Origin: JBBDXA01 sp040902585
GTDB lineage: Bacteria > Planctomycetota > Phycisphaerae > Phycisphaerales > Phycisphaeraceae
Reading direction: 5' to 3'
Length of the DNA: 52,089 nt
Assembly: GCA_040902585.1 (NCBI GenBank)
Contig: JBBDXA010000021.1
Span: forward strand, 1-52,089
Under the pieces are notes generated by a model. It did not search any database, was not told the origin of the DNA, and saw only the letters and a list, made by a program, of their open reading frames with translations. Position 1 is the first letter of the stretch. Every line of letters begins with the position of its first letter. Below are positions 17,684-25,787 of the stretch, in pieces. The translations under genes and the position numbers were made by a program.

Positions 17684-17792
17684 GGTTAGCGGTCGGGCCG
17701 AGTCCGCGAGGCCCACCCGTTGGCGCACGAAGGTGCACAGAACGTCGGCACCCGCACAGGTGGGCCTCGCGGACTCGGCCCGACCGCTAACC
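17684..17792. repeat. Family A palindrome, complete copy
   Basis: Two perfectly complementary arms of 34 bases (17684-17717 and 17759-17792) flank a 41-base loop. The arm begins GGTTAGCGGTCGGGCCGAGT. It lies between the divergent propeller-like gene and gltX, so each transcript could start in or beside it. The left arm recurs inside the pseudouridine synthase gene at 6411. Confidence 0.95.
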
Positions 17793-17824
17793 GGCAGGAG
17801 TTCGTACCGGGCGCAGGTCATTCG

Positions 17825-17830
17825 CTACAA
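17825..17830 (+). promoter_or_regulatory. Candidate -10 box for gltX
   Basis: TACAAT lies only nine bases before the first ATG (17840). If it is used, the message would have a very short or no leader, which fits the lack of a Shine-Dalgarno sequence. No good -35 box is seen. Confidence 0.3.
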
Positions 17831-17839
17831 TCCCCCGCC

Positions 17840-19681
17840 ATGCTTGATGCCGCCATGAAAAAAGTAGTCACTCGCTTCGCCCCCAGTCCCACCGGCGCCC
17901 TGCATGTGGGCGGTGCCCGCACCGCGCTCTTCAACTGGGCCTACGCGCGAAAGCATGGCGGCCAGTTCATCCTGCGCATGGAAGACACCGACCAGGCCCG
18001 CTCCAGCGACGAGTCCACGCTCGGCATCCTGCGCGACATGGTCTGGCTCGGCCTCGACTGGGATCAGGGGCCGGTGCTGGAGGAAGGCAAGTCGCCCAAG
18101 GACGTGCAAAAGGGTGATGCCGGTCCCTACTTTCAAAGTCAGCGGCTGGACATCTATCGCAAGTACCTCGATCAACTCCTCGCCGCGGGCAAGGCGTATG
18201 AGTGTTACCGCACGCAGGAAGAGCTTGCTGTCGAGCGCGACGCGGCCCGCGCCGAAAAACGCGACTGGAAATACGACCCGACCGTGATGCGTAACGCGAC
18301 GCAGGCCCAGCGCGATGCGTGGAAAGCGGAAGGGCGATCGTGCGTCATCCGTCTTCGCAACGAAGGTCCCCCGGGGGCTGGTGACATCGTGGTGAACGAT
18401 GAAGTGCTCGGCGAAGTCAAAGTCACAGGCGACCAGCGCGATGATTTCGTGATCTTCAAGGGCGATGGTTTTCCGACGTATCACTTCGCGGTGGTCGTCG
18501 ATGATGCCCTCATGGGCGTGACGCATGTGATCCGGGCGCAGGAGCATTTAAGCAATACGCCCAAGCATGTGGCGATACAGGAGGCGCTTGGGTTTGCGAG
18601 GCCGAGTTATGCGCACCTGCCGCTGATCTTCAATCAGGATGGAACGAAGATGAGCAAGCGCGATAAGGCGAAGGTGGCGCGATTAGTAGCCAGCGCCGCA
18701 ATACGCAAGGCACCTTTAGGCGAACAAATTGCGATCATGGACATCTTGCGAAGCGTCGCACCTAAGCGCCTGGGCGACAAGTTCAATCTCGATCGAATCG
18801 CAGCAGCAATCAGTGGCGCCCAATCCGCAGTTGCGGAATCAGGTACCCTGACGGGTGAGGGAGTAATCGACCTGCCTCAGTTCACGGGAGATGAAATAAG
18901 TGACTTCTTGAATAAGAAGAATGACCGCCTCGACATTGCTGCATGGCTCGCGTTAATATTTGCTACTGAACTTCCCGAGATCAACGTCTCCGACTTCCGC
19001 CGCAGCGGTTACCTGCCCGGCGTGATCCTGAATTATCTCTCCCTCTTGGGCTGGAACCCCGGCGATAACGTCGAGCGTTTTGATCTCGCGTTCCTCGTCG
19101 AGCGTTTCGGTTTCGATCGCGTGGGCAAGAGCAACTCAAAGTTTGATCGTGACAAGCTCAAAGCCTTCAACGGCGAAGCGCTGCGGCTGCTCTCGCCTGA
19201 TGATTTTGAAGCGAAGCTGCGCGAGCATGCGGGCGCGTTCCATTCGCAAGACCTCGAACGTCTCGGCCCGCACTTCTCCCTTTTCGCCGCCGCCTACCGC
19301 GAACGCAGCCAGACGCTGGATGATCCGTTCCACCTCGGGCGGTTCTTCCTCATCAACGATGATGCGATCGCGTTCGATGCCAAGGCGGTGGACAAGGTGC
19401 TCAAGAAGGATGGCGGCAAAGGCGTGACGGCGCTGCGCGAGCTGGAAGCGACCCTGGCGAAGGTGGAGCCGTGGGACGCGCCGACGATTCACAATGCAAT
19501 CGAAGCCTTCGCGAAGGACACGGGTCGCGGCTTGGGCGACGTCGCACAGCCGCTGCGCGTGGCGTTGACTGGTACGAGCGTGAGTCCGCCGATTCACGAC
19601 ACGCTGGCGATTCTGGGGAAGGACGCGACGCTGGCGCGGATCAGGCGGTGCGTGGCCGTGTGCGCCGCGGAGATTGGTTAG
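17840..19681 (+). CDS. gltX: Glutamate-tRNA ligase (GluRS) with insertion after KMSKR
   Basis: This class I synthetase charges tRNA-Glu with glutamate in the cytoplasm. It has about 613 residues, longer than the usual 470-500. The FAPSPTGALHVGG signature (HIGH-like, residues 13-25 of this start) and KMSKR (270-274) are intact. Between KMSKRDKAK and the conserved PEINVSDFRRSGYLP region, where ordinary enzymes have only a few residues, about 100 residues intervene (about 281-377). Codons there (TTA, ATA, GTA, GCA) differ from the GC-ending codons of the rest of the gene. The start is ATG 17840 or 17855. The last codons (Glu-Ile-Gly-stop) run into the word-repeat palindrome that fills the next spacer. 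Confidence 0.95.
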   Translation: MLDAAMKKVVTRFAPSPTGALHVGGARTALFNWAYARKHGGQFILRMEDTDQARSSDESTLGILRDMVWLGLDWDQGPVLEEGKSPKDVQKGDAGPYFQSQRLDIYRKYLDQLLAAGKAYECYRTQEELAVERDAARAEKRDWKYDPTVMRNATQAQRDAWKAEGRSCVIRLRNEGPPGAGDIVVNDEVLGEVKVTGDQRDDFVIFKGDGFPTYHFAVVVDDALMGVTHVIRAQEHLSNTPKHVAIQEALGFARPSYAHLPLIFNQDGTKMSKRDKAKVARLVASAAIRKAPLGEQIAIMDILRSVAPKRLGDKFNLDRIAAAISGAQSAVAESGTLTGEGVIDLPQFTGDEISDFLNKKNDRLDIAAWLALIFATELPEINVSDFRRSGYLPGVILNYLSLLGWNPGDNVERFDLAFLVERFGFDRVGKSNSKFDRDKLKAFNGEALRLLSPDDFEAKLREHAGAFHSQDLERLGPHFSLFAAAYRERSQTLDDPFHLGRFFLINDDAIAFDAKAVDKVLKKDGGKGVTALRELEATLAKVEPWDAPTIHNAIEAFAKDTGRGLGDVAQPLRVALTGTSVSPPIHDTLAILGKDATLARIRRCVAVCAAEIG

Positions 19682-19684
19682 TGG

Positions 19685-19781
19685 CTATTGGTTAGTAGTT
19701 AATGGTTATTGACAGAGACCGTTAACAGCACGCCTTCCCCCATTAACCCTTAACCAATAACCATTAACCACTAGCCAATAG
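19685..19781. repeat. Word-repeat palindrome between gltX and the PfkB gene (type E)
   Basis: Left arm 19685-19711 and right arm 19755-19781 are complementary at 25 of 27 positions. Both arms are built of GGTTA/AATGG-like words (GGTTAGTAGTTAATGGTTAT on the left). The element begins at the gltX stop and ends seven bases before the next ATG, so it is essentially the whole spacer. Confidence 0.85.
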
Positions 19782-19788
19782 GTTTACC

Positions 19789-20697
19789 ATGCCCCTGATC
19801 GTCACCGGCTCCATCGGAATCGACTCTGTCCACGCTCCCACCGGCGATGCCGAGGAGGTGCTGGGTGGGTCGTGCATCTACTTTGCCGCGGCGGCTTCGT
19901 TCTTCACGCCGGTGCGCCTCGTCGCCGCGGTGGGTGAGGATTTTCCGCCGCACTTTCTCGATACGTTTCGTCACTTCAAGATTGACCTGGCCGGCCTGGA
20001 GCAGCGGCAGGGGAGCAAGACCTTTCGCTGGCGCGGCAAGTATCACGAGAACATGAACCAGCGCGACACGCTGAGCGTCGAGCTCAACGTACTCGCCGAG
20101 GCACTGCCGCCTGTGCCGCATCACTACCGCGACAGTCAGTACGTGTTCCTCGCCAACACGCACCCGGCCGGTCAGCTCGACCTGCTGGCCAACTTTCCCG
20201 GCCGCAAGCTCGCCGTGGCGGACACGATGGACCTGTGGATCGAAACCGAGCGAGAGACGCTGCTCAATCTGCTGACCCAGATCGATGGCCTGGTGCTCAA
20301 CGATTCCGAAGCGATCATGCTCACGGAGGAAACCAATCTTATCCGCGCTGCTGACAGGATTTTGAAGATGGGCCCGCGCTTTGTCGTCGTGAAAAAGGGC
20401 GAGCACGGTTCACTGCTCATTCATAAGGATGGCGAGATCGTCCTGCCGGCCTTCCCGGCTCGCGCGGTGATCGACCCGACCGGCGCGGGCGACAGCTTCG
20501 CCGGCGGCATGATGGGTTACCTTTCCTCGACCGGCGACCTGAGCCTGCCCGGCCTGCGCAAGGCGATGGCGTACGGCACGATCATCGCCAGCTACAACAT
20601 CGAAGCATTCAGCCTGGAGCGGATGAAGCAGATCGGGCGGAGCGATGTGGACAAGCGCTTCGCCGGGTTCCGGGCGATGTTCGAATTCGGGGCATAA
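19789..20697 (+). CDS. PfkB/ribokinase-family carbohydrate kinase
   Basis: The 302-residue kinase phosphorylates a sugar or nucleoside with ATP. The C-terminal signature DPTGAGDSFAGG (229-240) carries the catalytic base Asp235 and the anion hole; VLGGSCIYFAAA near residue 24 matches the N-terminal substrate-side motif. Motifs such as LVLNDSEAIML (168-178) and VVKKGEHGSLL are typical. It lacks the features that would separate ribokinase, fructokinase and adenosine kinase, so the substrate is open. It is probably co-directional with gltX, separated only by the palindrome. Confidence 0.9.
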   Translation: MPLIVTGSIGIDSVHAPTGDAEEVLGGSCIYFAAAASFFTPVRLVAAVGEDFPPHFLDTFRHFKIDLAGLEQRQGSKTFRWRGKYHENMNQRDTLSVELNVLAEALPPVPHHYRDSQYVFLANTHPAGQLDLLANFPGRKLAVADTMDLWIETERETLLNLLTQIDGLVLNDSEAIMLTEETNLIRAADRILKMGPRFVVVKKGEHGSLLIHKDGEIVLPAFPARAVIDPTGAGDSFAGGMMGYLSSTGDLSLPGLRKAMAYGTIIASYNIEAFSLERMKQIGRSDVDKRFAGFRAMFEFGA

Positions 20698-20827
20698 ACC
20701 TATTTCCGGCGGTTTTTGTTCCGTATTTATTTGCTTTTTCTAAATCCTGTGATACCTTACCTGATGCAACGTCCTATGCGCCGCCTCTACCAGGGGAGTC
20801 GGACAGCCTGCCAGGAGCGGTGATCAG

Positions 20828-21847
20828 TTGATAATCCTCACGGTTGCCAAGGGACCGGATCGGGGTGCGGTATTTGAGGTTCGCGGCAAGACCCGCGCGC
20901 TCATCGGCCGCAACAGTCCGGATGTGCCTGTCACCGATCTGATGGTGTCGCGGTATCACTGCCGGCTGAAGCTGGAAAAGGGCGATTGGTACGTCAAGGA
21001 CCTGGGCTCGCGCAACGGCACCCGTCTCAACGGCGAGCGAATTCAACGCACGATCAAACTGAAAACCGGCGATCTGATCGCCACCGGGTACACCGAGCTG
21101 GAGGTCAAGCTGGTGCCGGACACGGCCGGTGCGGTCAAGCCGGCGGCGGTGGACCTCGAACCGGAGCAGGAAGTCGCGCCCGGCGCGGCCTCATCGCGTT
21201 CGATCGAACACGCTCAGACCGAGGATGACTCGCTGAGCGTGGAGGCACAAATCGAGGCTCCGGCTGAGACGCCGCCCAAGGCGGAGGCAGAGGAAAGAAC
21301 GACGGCTGCGAGCGCGCCTGCCGCGAAGCCCGCCGATGAATGGCCCCCCGTTTCATTGGAAGCCGAGAAGGTTCCCGAGAAGGCTTACATCGCACCTCCC
21401 CCGAAGGCAGTTCCCGTGGAGGCTGCGAAGCCCGCTGGCGAGGAAGTCGCCTCCGAATGGTTCTCGGCGGTTGAGTCGCAGATCGTCGTCGCGGAAGGAC
21501 AGGGATGGGATTCGGAACTGGCGGTGGAAGGGCCCGAGGAAATCCGCGAGGCGAATAAGGATGTCGTCGAGGTGGACGAGCGGGTTCGCTCGATTCTTTA
21601 TTTTGATGATGACGAGCACTGGGAAGATGTGGATGGCGATGAACTGCCGCCGCATGAGGATGTGGTGGTGAAGGAAGTCAGCGCCCAGGATCTGGCCACG
21701 TTTCTCGACGGCGGGCTGCCGGGCGAACCGGCTGAGGGCGGCAATGATGATTCGGGGGAACATGCAGCCAGCGCCATCGGCGGCGCAGCGGATCACGCGG
21801 AACGATCAAAACGTAACGGCAAGAAGAATCCCCGCGGCAAGCGGTGA
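20828..21847 (+). CDS. FHA-domain protein with acidic low-complexity tail
   Basis: The 339-residue protein starts at TTG 20828 with AGGAG ten bases upstream. The FHA domain fills residues 1-95 with all phosphothreonine-binding landmarks: GRN (27-29), SRYHC (41-45) and LGSRNGT (59-65). The rest (about 100-339) is rich in Ala, Glu and Pro, probably disordered, and ends in a basic RSKRNGKKNPRGKR tail. FHA domains bind phosphothreonine, so it may act downstream of a Ser/Thr kinase such as that at 1184, although nothing in the sequence links the two. Confidence 0.88.
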   Translation: MIILTVAKGPDRGAVFEVRGKTRALIGRNSPDVPVTDLMVSRYHCRLKLEKGDWYVKDLGSRNGTRLNGERIQRTIKLKTGDLIATGYTELEVKLVPDTAGAVKPAAVDLEPEQEVAPGAASSRSIEHAQTEDDSLSVEAQIEAPAETPPKAEAEERTTAASAPAAKPADEWPPVSLEAEKVPEKAYIAPPPKAVPVEAAKPAGEEVASEWFSAVESQIVVAEGQGWDSELAVEGPEEIREANKDVVEVDERVRSILYFDDDEHWEDVDGDELPPHEDVVVKEVSAQDLATFLDGGLPGEPAEGGNDDSGEHAASAIGGAADHAERSKRNGKKNPRGKR

Positions 21848-21861
21848 GTGATTGCGAAAGC

Positions 21862-22311
21862 TCATTGTTCAGCCGGGCTCTCACCGGCGAACGGATCGTA
21901 TTTCAATTCTATTTTCGGCGCTGCATTCAGATCGACGGGCAGGTTCTGTCCGCGTTCTCTGCCGGGATCGAAGGCCGAGGTCGGCAGATTCAGCACGGGC
22001 GCGATGTAATCGGTGAGTTGCCTGATGAGCAGGGGCACATCGATGCCCATGTAGATGCCGGTGATGCCGTCGAACTTGGGAATGCAGCTTTGAAAGACGC
22101 TGCGAGCGCCGCGCGGGTTGCCCCGGCGAAGGTGTTCGATGACCACCGCCGCCTGAATCAGACCCTGGTAGAAGCGTTTCTTTTCGCCGGAAGCTGGCCG
22201 CCAGATGTCTTCCCATATCTCGTGGGCTTCGAACCATTCGTTGGTGTTGAATAGATGCAGCCCTTCGTGGAAAAGGGCGGGTTCGTCGAGGTCTTCGGGC
22301 GATGGGTGCAT
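21862..22311 (-). CDS. DUF309 family protein
   Basis: The 149-residue all-helical protein has the DUF309 signature: HEGLHLFNTNEWFEAHEIWE near the N-terminus, then FYQGLIQAAVVIEHLRRGNP. The conserved His-Glu pairs suggest a buried active or metal site, but no function is established. It is the last gene of a minus-strand group with the small membrane protein and the acetyltransferase. Confidence 0.85.
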   Translation of the reverse strand: MHPSPEDLDEPALFHEGLHLFNTNEWFEAHEIWEDIWRPASGEKKRFYQGLIQAAVVIEHLRRGNPRGARSVFQSCIPKFDGITGIYMGIDVPLLIRQLTDYIAPVLNLPTSAFDPGRERGQNLPVDLNAAPKIELKYDPFAGESPAEQ

Positions 22312-22352
22312 GATGGAAGTTTAGAGATCGTTTCAAATGAGGCGTCGTTTGC

Positions 22353-22601
22353 CTAGCGCTTGCGGTAGCGATTCGCAATGAATGCGATTGCGAGACCAAT
22401 CACGGCGACGCCGGCCCAAGCCAGTTGCATCGTTCGATTTTCAAGTTCAGAGGGTCGTCCTTGCGGTGGTGCCATGGAGCGAAGGCGATCAATCATGGTC
22501 TCGAAGAGAAATCGGTAGGTTCCAAAAACACACAGCCCAATTCCTGCCGCGAGGCATAGAACGATGACAATGTTCTGAATCTTCCCCGGAACCTTGCCCA
22601 T
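22353..22601 (-). CDS. Small two-helix membrane protein
   Basis: The 82-residue protein has hydrophobic helices at about 10-33 (IVIVLCLAAGIGLCVFGTYRF) and 60-77, with a basic RYRKR end. No family is recognised. It starts six bases after the acetyltransferase stop on the same strand, which supports a real co-transcribed gene. Confidence 0.6.
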   Translation of the reverse strand: MGKVPGKIQNIVIVLCLAAGIGLCVFGTYRFLFETMIDRLRSMAPPQGRPSELENRTMQLAWAGVAVIGLAIAFIANRYRKR

Positions 22602-22607
22602 GGCAGC

Positions 22608-23126
22608 CTACTCGCCTTCCAGTTTCGGCTGCCGATACAGGTCCACGTAAAACTCAAGCAGTTCCTTATCCGCATGCTGCTTCGAGCGCGTGTGCTGGAA
22701 ACCGAAGCGATCGAAAAACCCGAGCGCGGCTGACTTTTCAAAGCGCGTGTCCAGCACCACCTTCAGATAGTCGTGTTGCTTGCAGTGAAAAATCGCCGCT
22801 TCGAGCAGGCGGGCGGCGATTTCGCTGTGCTGTTGCCAGCCCGGATCGACGCGCAGGCGGCGGATCTCGGCGGTGTGCCCTTCATCGCGGGCCACGCCGA
22901 TCATGCCCACGATGTGGTGATCCATCTCGGCGACCCAGAAGTGATTGGCGTCGTCGGAGAAGTAGGCCGCGTGCATGTTTTCGATGTCCGCCCCGGTGTC
23001 GTTGGCGGCGAGCTGACCGGCGAGCAGGCCCGTGCCGTACAGGCGCGAGACCGCCTTGTGGTCGCCCGGCTGGTAGGTGCGAACCGTGAGCTGTTCCGTC
23101 ACATTTGATGCTTCCTGTTGCGACAT
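22608..23126 (-). CDS. GNAT-family N-acetyltransferase
   Basis: The 172-residue protein is a typical single-domain GNAT: VRTYQPGDHKAVSRLY at the N-terminus, a beta-bulge region FWVAEMDHHIVGMIGV, then the acetyl-CoA motif A region EIRRLRVDPGWQQHSEIAARLL and a C-terminal ALGFFDRFGFQ. The usual Q/R-x-x-G-x-G/A loop is changed to Q-x-S-E-I-A, which still occurs in the family. It transfers acetyl from acetyl-CoA to an amine; the substrate is unknown. It leads a three-gene minus-strand group. Confidence 0.88.
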   Translation of the reverse strand: MSQQEASNVTEQLTVRTYQPGDHKAVSRLYGTGLLAGQLAANDTGADIENMHAAYFSDDANHFWVAEMDHHIVGMIGVARDEGHTAEIRRLRVDPGWQQHSEIAARLLEAAIFHCKQHDYLKVVLDTRFEKSAALGFFDRFGFQHTRSKQHADKELLEFYVDLYRQPKLEGE

Positions 23127-23222
23127 GCAGGCATCCCTGAACGTGTTACATCTACCATATTAACACAAGTCGTGGCCTAAGTGCGCCCCGGTGCGCCCAT
23201 TCGCGCCCCGATGCGCGGCATG

Positions 23223-23876
23223 CTACTCCACGGGGAGAAAAACGAGCGAGTCCGCATCGGTGTCCAGCAGGGCGGCCGTGTAGGACTGGGCGCGGAAGAG
23301 GGCACCGGGGTTGATCACGCGGGTCTTGCCGATGCGTTCATCGCGGGTGCGGTGGCTGTGACCGTGGCAGACGTAGGCAGCGCCGCAGTCCATCGCCGCC
23401 GCCATCGCCGCCGCGTCATCGCCGTGAAGAAAAAGTAGCTCCCGGCCATCGTCCAGTTTCATCTTGCCCACCGGGTCATCCACGATCAGCCCCAGGCTCT
23501 GGGCGTAGCGTGACATGGCGGCGCGGTCCCAGTCCACGTTGCCGAAGACGAGGTGGACTGCGATGGCGTCGATGTCATCGGTCGTTCGCGCCGGGCCGCC
23601 TGCCGGGTTGGGCGTGACGAGCAGTTCATCGATCACGTCGATGGTGCCCACGTCGCCCAGATGAATGATGCACTGAGCCCCAGCCTCCAGCAGCACGTTG
23701 ACAGCCTGTCGCGTGGTGGAGGCTCGGCCGTGAGAATCAGAGAGTAAACCTATCCTTGGCAATTCGTACTTCCGTGAGGCGAGAGAATACAGGATAGCGG
23801 CAATCGACGAATAGGGAAGGCGCATGGGATGAACGAAATGACGCTGCGGCGGCGAGCGGCTATGCTTGTCATTCAT
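23223..23876 (-). CDS. YfcE/MJ0936-type metallophosphoesterase
   Basis: About 217 residues. All metal-binding motifs are present in order: LLSDSHG, HLGDVG, VFGNVD, LLFLHGDD and VCHGHSHR. The family cleaves phosphodiesters with two metal ions. The start is uncertain: ATG 23876 gives about 37 residues before the first beta-strand, ATG 23825 about 20. Neither has a clear ribosome-binding site. It is divergent from trpC with starts about 20 bases apart. Confidence 0.88.
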   Translation of the reverse strand: MNDKHSRSPPQRHFVHPMRLPYSSIAAILYSLASRKYELPRIGLLSDSHGRASTTRQAVNVLLEAGAQCIIHLGDVGTIDVIDELLVTPNPAGGPARTTDDIDAIAVHLVFGNVDWDRAAMSRYAQSLGLIVDDPVGKMKLDDGRELLFLHGDDAAAMAAAMDCGAAYVCHGHSHRTRDERIGKTRVINPGALFRAQSYTAALLDTDADSLVFLPVE

Positions 23877-23896
23877 TCAAATTGATTGATCCCGCC

Positions 23897-24709
23897 ATGA
23901 ACGACGTGCTTGCTGAAATCGTGGAACACAAGCGGAAGGAGCTGGCGGAGGTGATATCGCGTCGCCCGCTGGAGGAGCTCAAGGCCGCCGCCGCGGATAC
24001 GCCTGACCCGCGCAATTTTTTCGCCGCCGTGACCCAGCCGAAGGATGAGTTGCGGGTGATCGCCGAGGTGAAAAAGGCCAGTCCCTCGGCCGGGCTGATC
24101 CGCGCGGACTTCGATCCGGTCGCCATCGCCAAGGCGTATTACGAGAACGGCGCAGCCGCGATCAGTTGCCTGACGGATGCCAGGTATTTCCAGGGATCGC
24201 TCGATTACATTCAGCAGATTCGCGCAGCCGTGCCGTTGCCCGTGCTGCGGAAAGATTTCATCATCGATCCCTATCAGATCTATGAATCCCGCCTGGCCGG
24301 GGCGGATGCGGTGCTGCTCATCGCCGAGTGTCTGGGCGAAGCGGAGCTGCTCGATCTTCTCATTCTTTCCACGGAGCTTCGCCTGACGTCGCTGGTGGAA
24401 GTGCATGATGTGGAAAATCTCCTGCGCGTGCGGCCGCACATCGGCTTCCCGCATCCGAGCTACACGCTGCTGGGGATTAACAATCGCGACCTGCGTTCGA
24501 TGAAGACGGACATTGCCCACACGCTGCGGCTGCTGGACATGGTCGAAGACCCGGATATTCTCGTGAGCGAGTCAGGCATCCGCACGGCAAAGGATGTGCA
24601 TCGGCTTCGCGCAGCAGGCGTGCATCGCATCCTGGTCGGCGAACACCTGATGCGGCAGCCTGATGTCGGCCTGGCGCTGCGTGAACTGATGAAGCCTTAC
24701 GCGGTGTAG
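23897..24709 (+). CDS. trpC: Indole-3-glycerol-phosphate synthase
   Basis: The 270-residue TIM-barrel enzyme closes the indole ring in tryptophan biosynthesis. The start at ATG 23897 gives the family N-terminus (NDVLAEIVEHKRKEL). Catalytic motifs are intact: AEVKKASPS (56-64, Glu57), PVLRKDFIID (115-124, general-acid Lys119), GINNRDL and ILVSESGI. Length is normal. It is not followed by other trp genes; the next gene is unrelated, so it is an isolated trp gene here. A GC-rich hairpin follows 12 bases after the stop. Confidence 0.95.
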   Translation: MNDVLAEIVEHKRKELAEVISRRPLEELKAAAADTPDPRNFFAAVTQPKDELRVIAEVKKASPSAGLIRADFDPVAIAKAYYENGAAAISCLTDARYFQGSLDYIQQIRAAVPLPVLRKDFIIDPYQIYESRLAGADAVLLIAECLGEAELLDLLILSTELRLTSLVEVHDVENLLRVRPHIGFPHPSYTLLGINNRDLRSMKTDIAHTLRLLDMVEDPDILVSESGIRTAKDVHRLRAAGVHRILVGEHLMRQPDVGLALRELMKPYAV

Positions 24710-24720
24710 CGCGAATTACT

Positions 24721-24741
24721 CCCCTCCCTCCTAGGGAGGGG
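24721..24741. terminator. GC-rich hairpin downstream of trpC
   Basis: CCCCTCCCT-CCT-AGGGAGGGG forms a perfect nine-base stem with a three-base loop, followed by a further G-rich stretch and no T tract. It may terminate trpC, or be half of a widespread 'CTCCC...GGGAG' repeat type. Confidence 0.5.
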
Positions 24742-24800
24742 CTGGGGGAGGGTCGAGTGAACGGCAGTGCAAAACCACACATTTTTCCAAGGCCCACACG

Positions 24801-25772
24801 ATGATCCACAACCATTCCGCATCGTCCGATTCCCGCCCCGCCGTGCGGCCCTGCGGGCCAGCGGCTAAACGCGCAGCCTTCCTCCTTCTCGCGTTTGTTC
24901 TCTCGGGCTGCTGCGCCGCCAAGCCGCTCGAACCCTCGCGCATCATCGACACGCACATTCATCTGTACGACACCAGTCGGCCGCAGGGCGTGCCCTGGCC
25001 GGGCAAGAACGAACCGATTCTCTACAAGCCGCACCTGCCCGCCGACTTCGCGGCAATCGCCAAGGCCAACGATGTCAAAGGCACGGTCATCGTCGAAGCC
25101 AGCGGCTGGGTCGATGACAACCAGTGGCTGCTGGACCTGGTGAAGGATGATCCGCACTATGTCGGAATCGTCGGCAACCTCTGGCCGGGCAAGCCTGATT
25201 TCAAGGAGAATCTGGAACGCTTCGCCAAGGACAAGCGCTTTCGCGGCATCAGGCCGCGCGTCGATGCTCCGCTCACGCTCACAGCCGAGGGCGTCTTGGC
25301 GGACCTTCAACTCCTCGCCGACAAGGGCCTCACGCTGGATATCATCACTTCGCGCTCCACGCTCGAACAGGTCGCGATCGTCGCGGAGAAGATTCCCAAC
25401 CTCAAGATTGTCATCAATCACCTGGCCGGCGTGAAGGTCGATGGCAAGGAGCCTGACGCCATCTGGACCACGCGCGTCAAGGCCTGCGCGAAGCATCCGA
25501 ATGTCTACTGCAAAATCTCCGGCCTCGATCAGCAGGATGGCTCCCGTCCCGCGGCGACGGCCCTGGCGTTCTACACGCCCGTGCTGAACGTGCTCTACGA
25601 TGCCTTCGGTGAAGACCGGCTGATCTACGGCTCCAACTGGCCCGTCACCAACCTGCGCAGCGACTACGCGACGCACCGATATCTGGTAGTCGCCTACTTT
25701 AGGCCCAAGGGGCAGGCGGTGCTCGATAAAGTGTTCTGGAAGAACGCGACGAAGGCGTATGGTTTGGAGTAG
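24801..25772 (+). CDS. Amidohydrolase-family (L-fuconolactonase-like) lipoprotein
   Basis: The 323-residue protein has a lipoprotein signal (LLLAFVLSGC, Cys37) and then an amidohydrolase_2 barrel: IIDTHIHLYD (48-57) with the metal-binding HxH, VINHLAG, and YGSNWPVTNL near the end. The usual GSDWP is GSNWP here; this Asn variant is known in the family, but the residue is near the catalytic Asp position and should be noted. Relatives hydrolyse sugar lactones or related compounds. The lipid anchor would place it in the envelope, unlike the cytoplasmic L-fuconolactonases. Confidence 0.85.
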   Translation: MIHNHSASSDSRPAVRPCGPAAKRAAFLLLAFVLSGCCAAKPLEPSRIIDTHIHLYDTSRPQGVPWPGKNEPILYKPHLPADFAAIAKANDVKGTVIVEASGWVDDNQWLLDLVKDDPHYVGIVGNLWPGKPDFKENLERFAKDKRFRGIRPRVDAPLTLTAEGVLADLQLLADKGLTLDIITSRSTLEQVAIVAEKIPNLKIVINHLAGVKVDGKEPDAIWTTRVKACAKHPNVYCKISGLDQQDGSRPAATALAFYTPVLNVLYDAFGEDRLIYGSNWPVTNLRSDYATHRYLVVAYFRPKGQAVLDKVFWKNATKAYGLE

Positions 25773-25787
25773 AGCGAAGCGAAACGA

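Noticed and set aside
18680..18975. GluRS insertion as an intein
   Set aside because: There is no Cys/Ser at the start, no His-Asn pair at the end and no block motifs, and the length is too short.
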